Positions 1 to 8,176 are shown, numbered from the stretch's first letter. The stretch is DNA of 30,683 nucleotides from CAYOHY01 sp964403885 (GCA_964403885.1 CAYOHY010000023.1:1-30683); one strand, 5' to 3'. The notes: generated from the letters alone by a model not told the origin. Made by a program: numbers and translations.

Positions 1-1140
1 TTCCACTGGCCCGACGTCGACGTGGTCTACGCCGGCAAGGCGTTCATGTCGCTCGCCATGGTCAAGCTCGTGGCCGAGGAGGGCTGCTGCCTCGACGTCT
101 CAAGCGGCGGCGAGCTCGCATTCGCCCGCCGGGCCGGATTCCCGATGGAGCGGATCTACGTCCACGGCAACAACAAGACCCCTGCCGAGCTCATCGAGTG
201 CCTCGAGGCGGGCGTGGGTCGCATCGTGGTCGACTCGTTCGAGGAGATGGACCGCCTGAGCGCGCTCGCCACCGAGCGCGGCGTCTCGCAAAAGGTGCTC
301 CTGCGCGTGACGCCGGGCGTCGAGGCCGACACGCACGACTTCATCATGACCGGCGCCGAGGACTCCAAGTTCGGCTTTGGCCGCAACCAGGGCCTCGCGA
401 TGCAGGCGGTCAAGCGTGCGATCGAGCTTCCCGGCATCGACTTCGACGGCCTGCACATGCACATCGGCAGCCAGATCTTCGCGCTGCACAGCTTCGCGAA
501 GGCGATCGAGGTCATCGTCGAGTTCATCTCGGAGATCAAGGCCGAGACCGGGGTCGAGGTCCGCATGCTCGACACGGGCGGCGGCCTGGGCATCGCCTAC
601 GGCCTGCCCGATGAGCCCAGCACCATCCAAGACTACGGCAAGGTCGTCGTCGACGGCATCAAGGAGGAGTGCGAGAAGCACGGCCTCACGGTGCCCGCGA
701 TGGCCGTCGAGCCGGGGCGTTCGATCGTGGCCAACGCCGGCGTGACGCTCTACACGGTGGGCTCGATCAAGGAGATCCCCAACATCCGCACCTACGTCGC
801 CGTCGACGGCGGCATGTCGGACAACATCCGCACCTCGCTCTATGACGCGCATTACGAGGCGTTCCTCGCGAACAAGGCCGACCAGCCCCGCGAGATGGTG
901 GCGACCGTCGCCGGCAAGCACTGCGAGAGCGGCGACATCGTCGTCAACGACGCTCCGCTGCAGTGCCCGGAGGTGGGAGACGTCTTGGTGGTGTGTGCGA
1001 CCGGCGCGTACTGCCAGTCGATGAGCAGCAACTACAACAAGCAGGTGCGGCCTGGCGTGGTCTTCATCAACGAGGGCACGTGGCGCTGGGTGGTCCGACG
1101 CGAGACCTACGACGACCTCATGAAGTGCGAAGTCGAGTAG
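1..1140 (+). CDS. lysA: Diaminopimelate decarboxylase, 5' end cut off by the window
   Basis: This PLP enzyme converts meso-diaminopimelate to L-lysine, the last step of lysine synthesis. The frame is open from base 1, so the true start lies upstream; the GTG at 22 is internal. The YAGKAF motif carries the PLP lysine (codon 37-39). Further in are HIGSQIF, the glycine-rich GGGLGI, EPGRSIVANAG for phosphate binding, CESGDIV with the catalytic Cys near the dimer interface, and GAYCQSMSSNYN near the C-terminus. These are the standard landmarks of fold-III decarboxylases of the LysA type. The visible part is about 379 residues, so perhaps 30-50 are missing. The stop is TAG. A small unknown gene follows after 34 bases, then hom and thrB, so this is an aspartate-family amino-acid locus. 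Confidence 0.96.
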   Translation, partial: FHWPDVDVVYAGKAFMSLAMVKLVAEEGCCLDVSSGGELAFARRAGFPMERIYVHGNNKTPAELIECLEAGVGRIVVDSFEEMDRLSALATERGVSQKVLLRVTPGVEADTHDFIMTGAEDSKFGFGRNQGLAMQAVKRAIELPGIDFDGLHMHIGSQIFALHSFAKAIEVIVEFISEIKAETGVEVRMLDTGGGLGIAYGLPDEPSTIQDYGKVVVDGIKEECEKHGLTVPAMAVEPGRSIVANAGVTLYTVGSIKEIPNIRTYVAVDGGMSDNIRTSLYDAHYEAFLANKADQPREMVATVAGKHCESGDIVVNDAPLQCPEVGDVLVVCATGAYCQSMSSNYNKQVRPGVVFINEGTWRWVVRRETYDDLMKCEVE

Positions 1141-1174
1141 CGGCTCCACCGATCAGGGCCTGAAAGGGATCACG

Positions 1175-1564
1175 ATGAGCGACAACGGATGCCCGGAGTT
1201 CGACGAGTTCGACCTCAAGGGCCGCTTCTGGAACACGCCCAGCGTCAACGCGCGTCTTCACGAGACCTTCTCGGCGGAGCAGCGGCCGGCGGCCTCGCTG
1301 GCGCTGGTCGGCTTGGTGGGGGAGGTTCCGGATGCGGATGCAGAGGCGTCGGACCTGAGCACCTGCCGGTTGATGCTTGCCGCGATCAGGGTGAGCGAGG
1401 GTGACGTCGCCAAGCTCGCCATGTGGGTCGAGGTGGCACGCCAGGACCCGCGTGACCTGCTGGCCGCGGCGGAGTACCCGCGCGAGTTGCAGGGTGGTGG
1501 CGAGGAGGTCCGCGACGCAGACCTCGCCGAGTACCTCGCGTGGGTGTCGGGAGAGGGCAGGTAG
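1175..1564 (+). CDS. Small protein of unknown function (129 aa)
   Basis: I do not recognise this protein. The start ATG at 1175 has a purine-rich ribosome site (GAAAGGGA, 1162-1169) at good spacing. The product is acidic and soluble-looking, with no signal peptide or membrane segment. It contains a probable helical middle (residues about 38-90), two cysteines (C6 and one near residue 64) and an aromatic motif GRFWN near residue 16. Codon use is GC-rich like its neighbours, so it does not look recently acquired. It sits 34 bases after lysA and upstream of a terminator-like hairpin, so it is probably co-transcribed with lysA. A role linked to amino-acid metabolism can only be guessed from position. 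Confidence 0.75.
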   Translation: MSDNGCPEFDEFDLKGRFWNTPSVNARLHETFSAEQRPAASLALVGLVGEVPDADAEASDLSTCRLMLAAIRVSEGDVAKLAMWVEVARQDPRDLLAAAEYPRELQGGGEEVRDADLAEYLAWVSGEGR

Positions 1565-1614
1565 CCCAGCCCTGTAGCGGCGTCTCCTGCCACGGCGAAC
1601 GGCCCGCACTCGGG

Positions 1615-1620
1615 TACAAT
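1615..1620 (+). promoter_or_regulatory. Candidate -10 box (TACAAT) for hom-thrB
   Basis: TACAAT matches the sigma-70 -10 consensus in five of six places and lies 58 bases upstream of hom. No clear -35 box is seen at the usual distance. The box directly abuts the hairpin at 1621-1653, so a transcript starting about seven bases downstream would begin inside the left arm of that stem. Confidence 0.5.
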
Positions 1621-1660
1621 AGACGGCACCGTCGATACAGGACGGTGCCGTTTCTCGTTT
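1621..1660 (+). terminator. Hairpin between the lysA unit and hom
   Basis: A perfect 11-bp stem (1623-1633 with 1641-1651) encloses a 7-base loop. It is extendable by one G-U and one A-U pair, and is followed by TTCTCGTTT. This has the form of an intrinsic terminator for the lysA and 129-aa gene transcript. Because it starts next to a -10 box it could also act in the hom leader. Confidence 0.65.
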
Positions 1661-1678
1661 CCTCGAAAGGTAGATCCC

Positions 1679-2965
1679 ATGCGTACGATCCGCGTCGGCC
1701 TCATCGGCCTGGGTACCGTCGGTTCCGGTGTCATCGAGATCCTGCGTCGTCACCGCGACGACTTCCGCAGCCGCGCCGGCGTGGACATCGAGCTGGCCGC
1801 GTTCGCGGATCGCAACACGGAGCGCTTCGAGCAGCTGGGACTGCCGGCAGACGCGTGCCACACCGACGCTGCCGCCGTGATCGCCGACCCCACCCTCGAC
1901 GTGGTCATCGAGCTCATCGGCGGCACCGGGGTGGCCCGCGACGTGGTGCTCTCGGCGCTCAACGCCGGCAAGAGCGTGGTCACGGCCAACAAGGCGCTGC
2001 TCGCAAGCCACGGCGAGGAGGTCATGCAGGCCGCGGAGGCCGCTGGCGTCGACATCCGCTTCGAGGCGAGCGTGGGCGGCGGCATCCCCATCATCGAGCC
2101 GCTCAAGCACTCGCTGACGAGCAACGAGATCATCAAGGTCATGGGCATCGTCAACGGCACCACCAACTACATGCTGTCGCGCATGGCCGACAACGGCCTC
2201 GACTACGCCACGGCGCTCGCCGAGGCGCAGCAGCGCGGCTTTGCCGAGGCTGACCCCACGGCAGACGTCGACGGCCACGACGCGGCCGCCAAGATCGCCA
2301 TCCTCTCTTCGATCGCCTTCAACAGCCGCGTGGTCATGAACCAGGTGCCCGCCGAGGGCATCCGCTCGCTGGCGCCGGCCGACATCGCCTATGCCCGTGA
2401 GATGAACTGCGTGATCAAGCTGCTCGCGATCGCCGCGCGCACCGACAGCGGTGTCGACATCCGCGTGCATCCCACGATGATCCCGGTCTCGCACCCGCTC
2501 GCCAGCGTGAATGGCGTCTATAACGCCATCTACGTCGTGGGCGATGCGGTGGGCGAGACGATGTTCTTTGGCGAGGGCGCAGGCTCGCTTCCGGCCGCGT
2601 CCGCGGTCGTGGGAGACCTTGTCGAGGTCGCGCGCCGCATCCAGAGCGGCTGCGCGCCGCTTGTGGGCTGCACCTGCACCGAGACGCTTCCGGTCCGCGA
2701 CATCGCAGATCTCGAGACGGGCTACTACATCCGCCTCGAGGTCGCCGACAAGCCGGGTGTGCTCGCCGCTGTGGCGAGCGTGTTCGGTGCCCACGAGGTC
2801 TCGATCGCCTCGGTCATCCAGAAGCGTGCCGACGCCGGCGTGGCCGAGATCGTCTACGTGACGCACCTTGCCCGCGAGGCCTCTGTGCGCTCCGCGCTGG
2901 CCGAGATCGAGGCGCTCGACGTGGTGGATCGCACTGCGGCCGTCATCCGCGTGGAAGCGATCTAG
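1679..2965 (+). CDS. hom: Homoserine dehydrogenase with C-terminal ACT domain
   Basis: This enzyme reduces aspartate semialdehyde to homoserine with NAD(P)H, the branch point to threonine and methionine. The N-terminal Rossmann motif is GLIGLGTVGSGV (residues 7-18). TANKA (102-106) and GIVNGTTNYML (156-166) are conserved in the catalytic part, and the GDAVGETMFFGEGAGSLP stretch is typical of the family. Residues from about 346 to 428 form an ACT domain, the usual site of threonine feedback. The length of 428 aa fits the long monofunctional class found in Gram-positive bacteria; there is no fused aspartokinase. The ATG at 1679 has an AAAGG site upstream. thrB starts 4 bases after the stop, so the two are surely one operon. 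Confidence 0.96.
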   Translation: MRTIRVGLIGLGTVGSGVIEILRRHRDDFRSRAGVDIELAAFADRNTERFEQLGLPADACHTDAAAVIADPTLDVVIELIGGTGVARDVVLSALNAGKSVVTANKALLASHGEEVMQAAEAAGVDIRFEASVGGGIPIIEPLKHSLTSNEIIKVMGIVNGTTNYMLSRMADNGLDYATALAEAQQRGFAEADPTADVDGHDAAAKIAILSSIAFNSRVVMNQVPAEGIRSLAPADIAYAREMNCVIKLLAIAARTDSGVDIRVHPTMIPVSHPLASVNGVYNAIYVVGDAVGETMFFGEGAGSLPAASAVVGDLVEVARRIQSGCAPLVGCTCTETLPVRDIADLETGYYIRLEVADKPGVLAAVASVFGAHEVSIASVIQKRADAGVAEIVYVTHLAREASVRSALAEIEALDVVDRTAAVIRVEAI

Positions 2966-2969
2966 CATC

Positions 2970-3887
2970 GTGGGAGCAGCTGTTCTCGTTCCTGCGACCT
3001 CGGCCAACCTGGGCCCGGGTTTTGACAGCTTCGGGCTCGCTCTCGACCTGCATAACCGCTTCGAGGCGCAACTCGCCGACGAGTGGCGGGTCGACGTGAA
3101 GGGCGCGGGCGCGGGCGTGCTCGCCACGGACGGCACAAACCTCGCGGCCCGGGCGATGAGCCGCGCGTTCGCCGAGGCCGGCAAGCCTGAGCTGCGCGCC
3201 GAGATCGGCTGCGTGAACAACGTCCCTACAGGAAGTGGCCTGGGCTCCTCCTCGGCTGCGATCGTGGGCGGGCTGATGCTCGGGGCTGCGCTTGCGGGTG
3301 TTGACCTGGGCGATCAGCGGATGCTCGAGCTCGCCACGGAGATCGAGGGTCACCCCGACAACGTCGCGGCCGCCCTCTTCGGCGGGTTCACGGTGTGCTG
3401 GAACGAGACGGGTGCCCCGCACTGCGCTCGTTTCGAGCCCGCGCGCGGCCTGGCGGCTGTGGTGGTCCCGGCGGTTGGTGAGCTGTCGACGCGCACCGCG
3501 CGCGCCATGCTGCCCGAAGCGGTCCCTCATGGCGATGCGGCCTTCAACGTCGCGCACGCCGGCCTGCTTGCAGCGTCGATCGCCACGGGGCGCCCCGAAC
3601 TGCTGGGCGCCGCGCTCGCCGACCGGCTCCATGAGCCGTACCGCGCGGCGGCAGTAGGCGACCTGCAGCTGGTGCATGACATCTTGCGTGACGCAGGGGC
3701 CGCAGGAGTCGCGTTGTCGGGAGCCGGGCCGACGGTGATCGGCCTCGTCGCCGGCGATACCGACGAGAGCGCACATGAGCTCGCGCGCGCCGTGGCCGAA
3801 GCGGCCGCCGGCCGAGTGCGCGAGCTGGGCACTCGGCGAGCACCCCAGGCGCTGAGGATCGATCGCGCCGGCGCGAGGATGTTGTAG
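2970..3887 (+). CDS. thrB: Homoserine kinase (GHMP family)
   Basis: ThrB phosphorylates homoserine to O-phosphohomoserine with ATP in the threonine pathway. The start is GTG at 2970, four bases after hom stops, giving 305 aa that begin MGAAVLVPATSANLGPGFDS, the classic N-terminus of the family. An upstream in-frame start inside hom would add unrelated residues. The GHMP ATP-binding motif PTGSGLGSSSAA lies at residues 86-97, and a C-terminal glycine-rich motif (LSGAGPTVIGL) closes the fold. No strong ribosome site is visible (GGAAG at 2952-2956 is far), which suggests coupling to hom translation. Threonine synthase (thrC) is not in the window. Confidence 0.95.
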   Translation: MGAAVLVPATSANLGPGFDSFGLALDLHNRFEAQLADEWRVDVKGAGAGVLATDGTNLAARAMSRAFAEAGKPELRAEIGCVNNVPTGSGLGSSSAAIVGGLMLGAALAGVDLGDQRMLELATEIEGHPDNVAAALFGGFTVCWNETGAPHCARFEPARGLAAVVVPAVGELSTRTARAMLPEAVPHGDAAFNVAHAGLLAASIATGRPELLGAALADRLHEPYRAAAVGDLQLVHDILRDAGAAGVALSGAGPTVIGLVAGDTDESAHELARAVAEAAAGRVRELGTRRAPQALRIDRAGARML

Positions 3888-3894
3888 TCGCGCG

Positions 3895-3923
3895 TTGACC
3901 GTCACCTGATGCTGGGGAAGAAT
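3895..3923 (+). promoter_or_regulatory. Promoter upstream of sppA (TTGACC-17-AAGAAT)
   Basis: TTGACC at 3895-3900 is separated by exactly 17 bases from AAGAAT at 3918-3923. Both boxes are close to the housekeeping consensus and spacing is ideal. It would drive sppA and the closely packed genes up to rho. The expected start is near 3930, giving a leader of about 47 bases. Confidence 0.6.
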
Positions 3924-3976
3924 CTAGGTGTCTTCGCACCCGCATTCGCGAGGTGCCGTCTCCCGAGAGGTAGCTC

Positions 3977-5047
3977 ATGACCGAGCAGTTCCCCGGATCA
4001 TCCGCACCCCAGGTTCCCGGGCCGCAGGCCCCGAACGGCCAGCAGACCCCGCCCCAACAGGGGGCTCCGGCCGTCTACCCGGTGCAGCCCGGTCCCCGGC
4101 CGCCCGAGGCGCCCCGCAGCAAGGCGTGGATCTGGTGGACCCTGGGCATCGTGTTCACGGTGATCCTGGTGGTGGGCAGCTGCGCGTTCGTGCCGATGCT
4201 CATCTTCTTTGGCGACACCTCGGGTACCGGGTTCAGCACGAGCATCGGCGGCGACGCGGTCGCTGTCATCCGGGTCGACGGCGTCATCGCGGGCAGCGGC
4301 TCGTCGATCGACGGCTACATCAGCCCCGAGTACTTCGGTGACCTGCTCGGCCAGGCCGAGGACAACGACATGGTCAAGGCCATCGTGCTACGCGTGGACT
4401 CGCCGGGCGGCACCGTCGCCGCGAGCGAGGAGATCGCGCAGTACGTGAAGGACTGCAAGAAGCCGGTCGTCGTGTCCATCGGCGACGTGGGGGCGTCAGG
4501 CGCCTACATGCTCGCCTCGCAGTCCGATGAGATCTGGGCCATGCCCGGCTCGGCGGTGGGCAGCATCGGCGTCATCTCCGAGATCCCCAACGTGTCAGGG
4601 CTGCTCGACAAGGTGGGCGTCGAGTTCCAGGTCATCACCGCCGGCAAGTACAAGGACGCCGGAAGCCCATACCGCCCGCTCACCAAAGAGGAGACCGCGC
4701 TCATCCAAGGCGAGGTCGACGATGCGTACGGCCAGTTCATCGACATCGTCGCCGAGGGCCGCGACATGCCTCGCTCCAAGGTCGAGAGCCTCGCGACCGG
4801 ATGGGCGTGGAACGGCAGCAAGGCGAAGGAACTGGGACTTGTCGACAAGATCGGCACCTACAAGGACGCGCTCGAGTCCGCCGCCGACAAGGGCGGCATC
4901 AAGGGCGGCTACGACGTCATCACCTATGACGACGATCAGCTGAGCGACGTGCTGGGTTCGCTGCTGGGTATCAGCCGCAAGCTCGACACGCTGGGCGCGC
5001 TGTCCGAGGGTCAGGGCTCGGCGGTAAGGCGGTCGTTGCCGCGCTAA
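3977..5047 (+). CDS. sppA: Signal peptide peptidase SppA, short form
   Basis: SppA is a membrane-anchored serine protease of the S49 family that degrades cleaved signal peptides. The 356-aa protein begins with a Pro/Gln/Gly-rich cytoplasmic stretch (residues 1-48), then one membrane segment (about 51-78) and one outward-facing protease domain. The nucleophile is S174 in VGASGAYML and the likely general base is K226 in GKYKDAG, as in the Ser-Lys dyad of Bacillus-type SppA. VDSPGG at 140-145 is also typical. The single protease domain separates it from the double-length E. coli form. It is the first gene of a run that continues with a metallophosphoesterase after 24 bases. Confidence 0.93.
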   Translation: MTEQFPGSSAPQVPGPQAPNGQQTPPQQGAPAVYPVQPGPRPPEAPRSKAWIWWTLGIVFTVILVVGSCAFVPMLIFFGDTSGTGFSTSIGGDAVAVIRVDGVIAGSGSSIDGYISPEYFGDLLGQAEDNDMVKAIVLRVDSPGGTVAASEEIAQYVKDCKKPVVVSIGDVGASGAYMLASQSDEIWAMPGSAVGSIGVISEIPNVSGLLDKVGVEFQVITAGKYKDAGSPYRPLTKEETALIQGEVDDAYGQFIDIVAEGRDMPRSKVESLATGWAWNGSKAKELGLVDKIGTYKDALESAADKGGIKGGYDVITYDDDQLSDVLGSLLGISRKLDTLGALSEGQGSAVRRSLPR

Positions 5048-5071
5048 CCGCACACGGAGGGGGTGTTTGCG

Positions 5072-5875
5072 GTGGGGGAACCGACGGTCATCGCGCATAT
5101 CTCGGACCTGCACTGCGGTTCGAGGTATCACATCCCGTCGCTCGCGAAGCGGGTCATCGACGAGCTCAACGTGTTGTGCCCCGACATCGTCATCGTGACG
5201 GGCGACCTCACCGACATGGGCTTTCGCCACGAGTTCAAGGCGGCGCACAGTCTTCTTGAGCGCATCGCCTGTGACCGGCGCGTCGTGCTGCTGGGAAACC
5301 ACGACGCCCGAAACGTGGGCGACGAGCACTTTCTCGAGCTGTTCGGGGCGCGGAGTGTCGATCTCGCCTACAACGACGTGCACATCCTGGGCATCGACTC
5401 GAGCGAGCCCGATCTCGACACCGGCCGCGTAGGCCGCGAGCGCCACCACTGGGTGGAGGAGCGCTTGGGAGAGCGCCCCGACGAGTTCAAGATCGTCGCG
5501 ATGCACCACCATCTTGTGCCGGTGCCCGGCACGGGGCGCGAGCGCAACATCGTGCACGACGCAGGCGACCTGCTGCGCGTGCTCGCCAACACCGGTGTCG
5601 ATCTCGTGCTGTGCGGCCACAAGCACGTGCCCAACGTGTGGCGCCTCGAAGACATGCTCATCGTCAACGCGGGCACCTGCTGTACGCATCGGCTCAGGGG
5701 CAAGGGGCGCCCCTGCTACAACATCATCGAGATCCATGGCTGCACGCGCGTGAGGGTCCTGCTCAAGGAGCCCTACGTCGACGCCGAGGTCGTGGCCGAC
5801 TACGAGGACGTCAACAAGCGCGCCTGCCGCTGGCGGCCCGCCGACGTCGACGAGACGGAAATGGGGCATGCATGA
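5072..5875 (+). CDS. Calcineurin-like metallophosphoesterase
   Basis: This is a two-metal phosphoesterase of the CpdA/class III phosphodiesterase type. All metal-ligand motifs are present in order: DLH (residues 12-14), GD (44-45), GNHD (75-78), HHH (145-147) and GHKH (182-185). There is no signal peptide, so it should be cytoplasmic. I chose GTG at 5072 because GGAGG at 5056-5060 is 11 bases upstream; the GTG at 5063 is only 2 bases from it. That start adds just three residues. The stop overlaps the start of the next gene as ATGA, so the two are translationally coupled. The substrate is unknown. The neighbours make 2,3-diphosphoglycerate and its cyclic form, so a role in hydrolysing one of them is a reasonable inference but not shown. 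Confidence 0.85.
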   Translation: MGEPTVIAHISDLHCGSRYHIPSLAKRVIDELNVLCPDIVIVTGDLTDMGFRHEFKAAHSLLERIACDRRVVLLGNHDARNVGDEHFLELFGARSVDLAYNDVHILGIDSSEPDLDTGRVGRERHHWVEERLGERPDEFKIVAMHHHLVPVPGTGRERNIVHDAGDLLRVLANTGVDLVLCGHKHVPNVWRLEDMLIVNAGTCCTHRLRGKGRPCYNIIEIHGCTRVRVLLKEPYVDAEVVADYEDVNKRACRWRPADVDETEMGHA

Positions 5876-7221
5876 GCCGTGTCATCGCGCTCATCGACGG
5901 GGAACACTACCCGCCTGTCGTCCGATTCGCGCTCACCGCTTTGGGAACCGAGGCCGAGGTCGCGGCCGCCGTGTTCATCGGCGGCACCGAGAAGGTCGAC
6001 CTTGAGAAGGGCTTCGACACCTACGGCGTGCCGGTCGTGACAGGCGAGACGGCCCAGGTCGCGCTTGGCTCGGCGATCGAGCGTTTTGGCCCGGACGTGG
6101 TGGTGGACCTCTCCGATGAGCCGGTGCTCTCATCGGCCGATCGCTTCGAGCTCGCTTCGTTCGCGCTGTCGCGCGGGGTCGAGTATCGCGGCGCCGACTT
6201 CACATTCACGCCGCCGCGCGATCGCGTGGTCCCCTGCACGCCCACGCTCGGCATCATCGGCACCGGCAAACGCGTGGGCAAGACGGCGGTGTCGGCATAC
6301 GTGGCGCGCAGGCTCAAGGGCGCGGGCCGAGACATCGTGGTGCTCGCGATGGGCCGCGGTGGTCCCAGCGAGCCGGAGCTCATCCACGGCGACCGCGTCG
6401 AGCTCAAGACGATGGACCTGCTGGAGCTCGCCCGGCAGGGCAAGCATGCGTCGAGCGACAACTACGAGGATGCGGTGATGAGCCGGGTCACGACGGTGGG
6501 ATGTCGCCGTTGCGGCGGCGGGATGGCTGGCGAGACGTTCTTCAGCAACGTCCCGGACGGCGCTCGCCTGGCCGACGGGCTGGGCAAGGAGCTCATGGTG
6601 CTCGAGGGCTCCGGGGCCGCGATACCCCCGGTGCACGCCGACGCCTCCATCATCGTCATCGGCGCGGGCCGCGGCGTGGGCTACGTGCGGGACTACTTCG
6701 GTCCGTACCGGGTCGCGCGCGCCGACCTCGCGATCATCGCCTCGGCCGAGGAGCCCATCGCGTCAGCCGAGCAGGTGGCCGAGTTGCGCGCCGCGCTCGC
6801 TCAGATCGCGCCGGACCTGCCGGTGGTCGCGACCACGTTTCGCCCGCAGCCACTGGAGCCGCTCGACGGCAGGCGCGTGTTGTTCGCGACCACCGCGCCC
6901 GAAGCGATCGCCTCCAAGCTCGCCGACCACCTCGCCAACGAGCATGGAGCGCATGTGGTCGCGGTGACCACTCACCTGAGCGACCGCAAGCGGCTTCGCG
7001 CCGACCTTGCGCGGCACGCCGGCTCGTTCGACACGCTCGTCACCGAGCTCAAGGCCGCGGCGATCGACGTGGTGGCAGCCGCGGGCCAGGAGGTCGGTGT
7101 CCCCACAGTGCTGTGCGACAACGTCCCCGTGGCCATCGACGGCCACGACCTCGCGCACCTGGTGGACCGCGTCGCGGCGACCGCCGTGGAACGTGGAGCC
7201 GGTCGCCGGGGGAGGGGCTGA
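5872..7221 (+). CDS. cpgS: Cyclic 2,3-diphosphoglycerate synthetase homologue
   Basis: The archaeal enzyme of this family uses ATP to close 2,3-diphosphoglycerate into cyclic 2,3-diphosphoglycerate. The 449-aa length matches the family. The N-terminus (SRVIALIDGEHYPPVV) is the recognisable opening motif. A P-loop GTGKRVGKT lies at residues 130-138. A Cys-x-x-Cys followed by glycines (C211, C214, GGG) and VLEGSGAAIPPV (243-254) are further family features. The start ATG at 5872 overlaps the metallophosphoesterase stop by 4 bases, and 2-phosphoglycerate kinase follows after 3 bases. That pairing with the enzyme that makes its substrate strongly supports the function. The alternative is a related P-loop protein of unknown substrate, since the bacterial members are little studied. 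Confidence 0.82.
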   Translation: MSRVIALIDGEHYPPVVRFALTALGTEAEVAAAVFIGGTEKVDLEKGFDTYGVPVVTGETAQVALGSAIERFGPDVVVDLSDEPVLSSADRFELASFALSRGVEYRGADFTFTPPRDRVVPCTPTLGIIGTGKRVGKTAVSAYVARRLKGAGRDIVVLAMGRGGPSEPELIHGDRVELKTMDLLELARQGKHASSDNYEDAVMSRVTTVGCRRCGGGMAGETFFSNVPDGARLADGLGKELMVLEGSGAAIPPVHADASIIVIGAGRGVGYVRDYFGPYRVARADLAIIASAEEPIASAEQVAELRAALAQIAPDLPVVATTFRPQPLEPLDGRRVLFATTAPEAIASKLADHLANEHGAHVVAVTTHLSDRKRLRADLARHAGSFDTLVTELKAAAIDVVAAAGQEVGVPTVLCDNVPVAIDGHDLAHLVDRVAATAVERGAGRRGRG

Positions 7222-7224
7222 CGC

Positions 7225-8127
7225 ATGCCGCAGCAGGCGCCCACCATCATCATCTCCGACAAGGCGCAAGGGTTGCCGTTCAGCAAGGGTCTGCTCGCAC
7301 AGTCCCTCACCGCGACGGGGCTCGCGCCGAGCGTGGCCTACGACGTGGCCCAGGCGATCCAGGTCGATCTGCGCACGCACGCGGAGCTGAGCATCACGAG
7401 CGAGCGGCTGCGTGAGCTGACCGCCGACTATCTTCGGTCGATGACCGACGAGTCCTACGCCCGCCGCTATCTGCGCATGCGCGACGTCGTGCGGCTCGAT
7501 CGGCCGCTGATCATCCTCATCGGCGGCACCACAGGGGTGGGCAAGTCGACCATCGCCACCGAGGTCGCCCACCGGCTGGGCATCACCCGCATCTCGTCGA
7601 CGGATTCCATCCGCGAGGTGATGCGTGGTATATTCACTCGTGACCTCATGCCCGCGATCTACGAAAGCGCGTTCAACGCGTGGCGGGGTCTTCGAGTCCC
7701 GGTACCTCAGGGCGCCAATCCCGTGATCGTCGGATTCCGCGAGCAGACCGCCGTGGTGACGTCGGGAGTGAAGTCCCTCATCGACCGGGCCTTGCTTGAA
7801 GGGACCTCGATGGTCGTCGAGGGTATCCATCTGGTCCCCGGGTACCTGGATCCCCGCCAGTTCAAGAACGCGCGGGTCGTCCAGCTCGTCATCGGAGTGG
7901 ACGACGAGCAATCGCACCTGAGCCACTTTTACATCCGAGAAGTGCAGACCGAGGGGTCGCGGCCTCAAGACAGGTACAAGTCCGGGTTCAGCAGCATCAG
8001 GCAGCTGGGACGCTACATCGAGGACCTGGCCCGCGAGCACGACATCCCGGTCATCTACAGCCACCAGCTCGACCGGACCGTCGCCGACGTCCTCGAGCAC
8101 GTGGTCTCGGTGGCCATAGAAGAGTGA
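7225..8127 (+). CDS. pgk2: 2-phosphoglycerate kinase with N-terminal ATP-cone-like region
   Basis: This kinase transfers a phosphate from ATP to 2-phosphoglycerate, giving 2,3-diphosphoglycerate, the substrate of the cyclase encoded just upstream. Residues about 7-90 look like an ATP-cone-type regulatory region. The kinase core starts with LIILIGGTTGVGKST (P-loop at 100-109), and ISSTDSIREVMR (about 123-134) follows as in archaeal 2-phosphoglycerate kinases. The 300-aa length fits the family. The ATG at 7225 lies 3 bases after the previous stop. Transaldolase follows after 49 bases. A stray TATATT near 7629 inside the gene has no partner box and is probably not a promoter. Confidence 0.86.
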   Translation: MPQQAPTIIISDKAQGLPFSKGLLAQSLTATGLAPSVAYDVAQAIQVDLRTHAELSITSERLRELTADYLRSMTDESYARRYLRMRDVVRLDRPLIILIGGTTGVGKSTIATEVAHRLGITRISSTDSIREVMRGIFTRDLMPAIYESAFNAWRGLRVPVPQGANPVIVGFREQTAVVTSGVKSLIDRALLEGTSMVVEGIHLVPGYLDPRQFKNARVVQLVIGVDDEQSHLSHFYIREVQTEGSRPQDRYKSGFSSIRQLGRYIEDLAREHDIPVIYSHQLDRTVADVLEHVVSVAIEE

Positions 8128-8176
8128 GAAAGCGTCGGCCAATCGGTCGGCGATACCAATGAAAGGGAGCGCATAC

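Noticed and set aside
1118..3220. A 700-codon minus-strand open frame opposite hom and thrB
   Set aside because: It is opposite confident genes, has low-complexity Arg/Ala/Asp/His-rich translation and no ribosome site. It is a shadow of GC-rich codon use.
7625..7640. TATATT inside the 2-phosphoglycerate kinase gene as an internal promoter
   Set aside because: No -35 box is found at a usable distance and no gene starts within 500 bases downstream.
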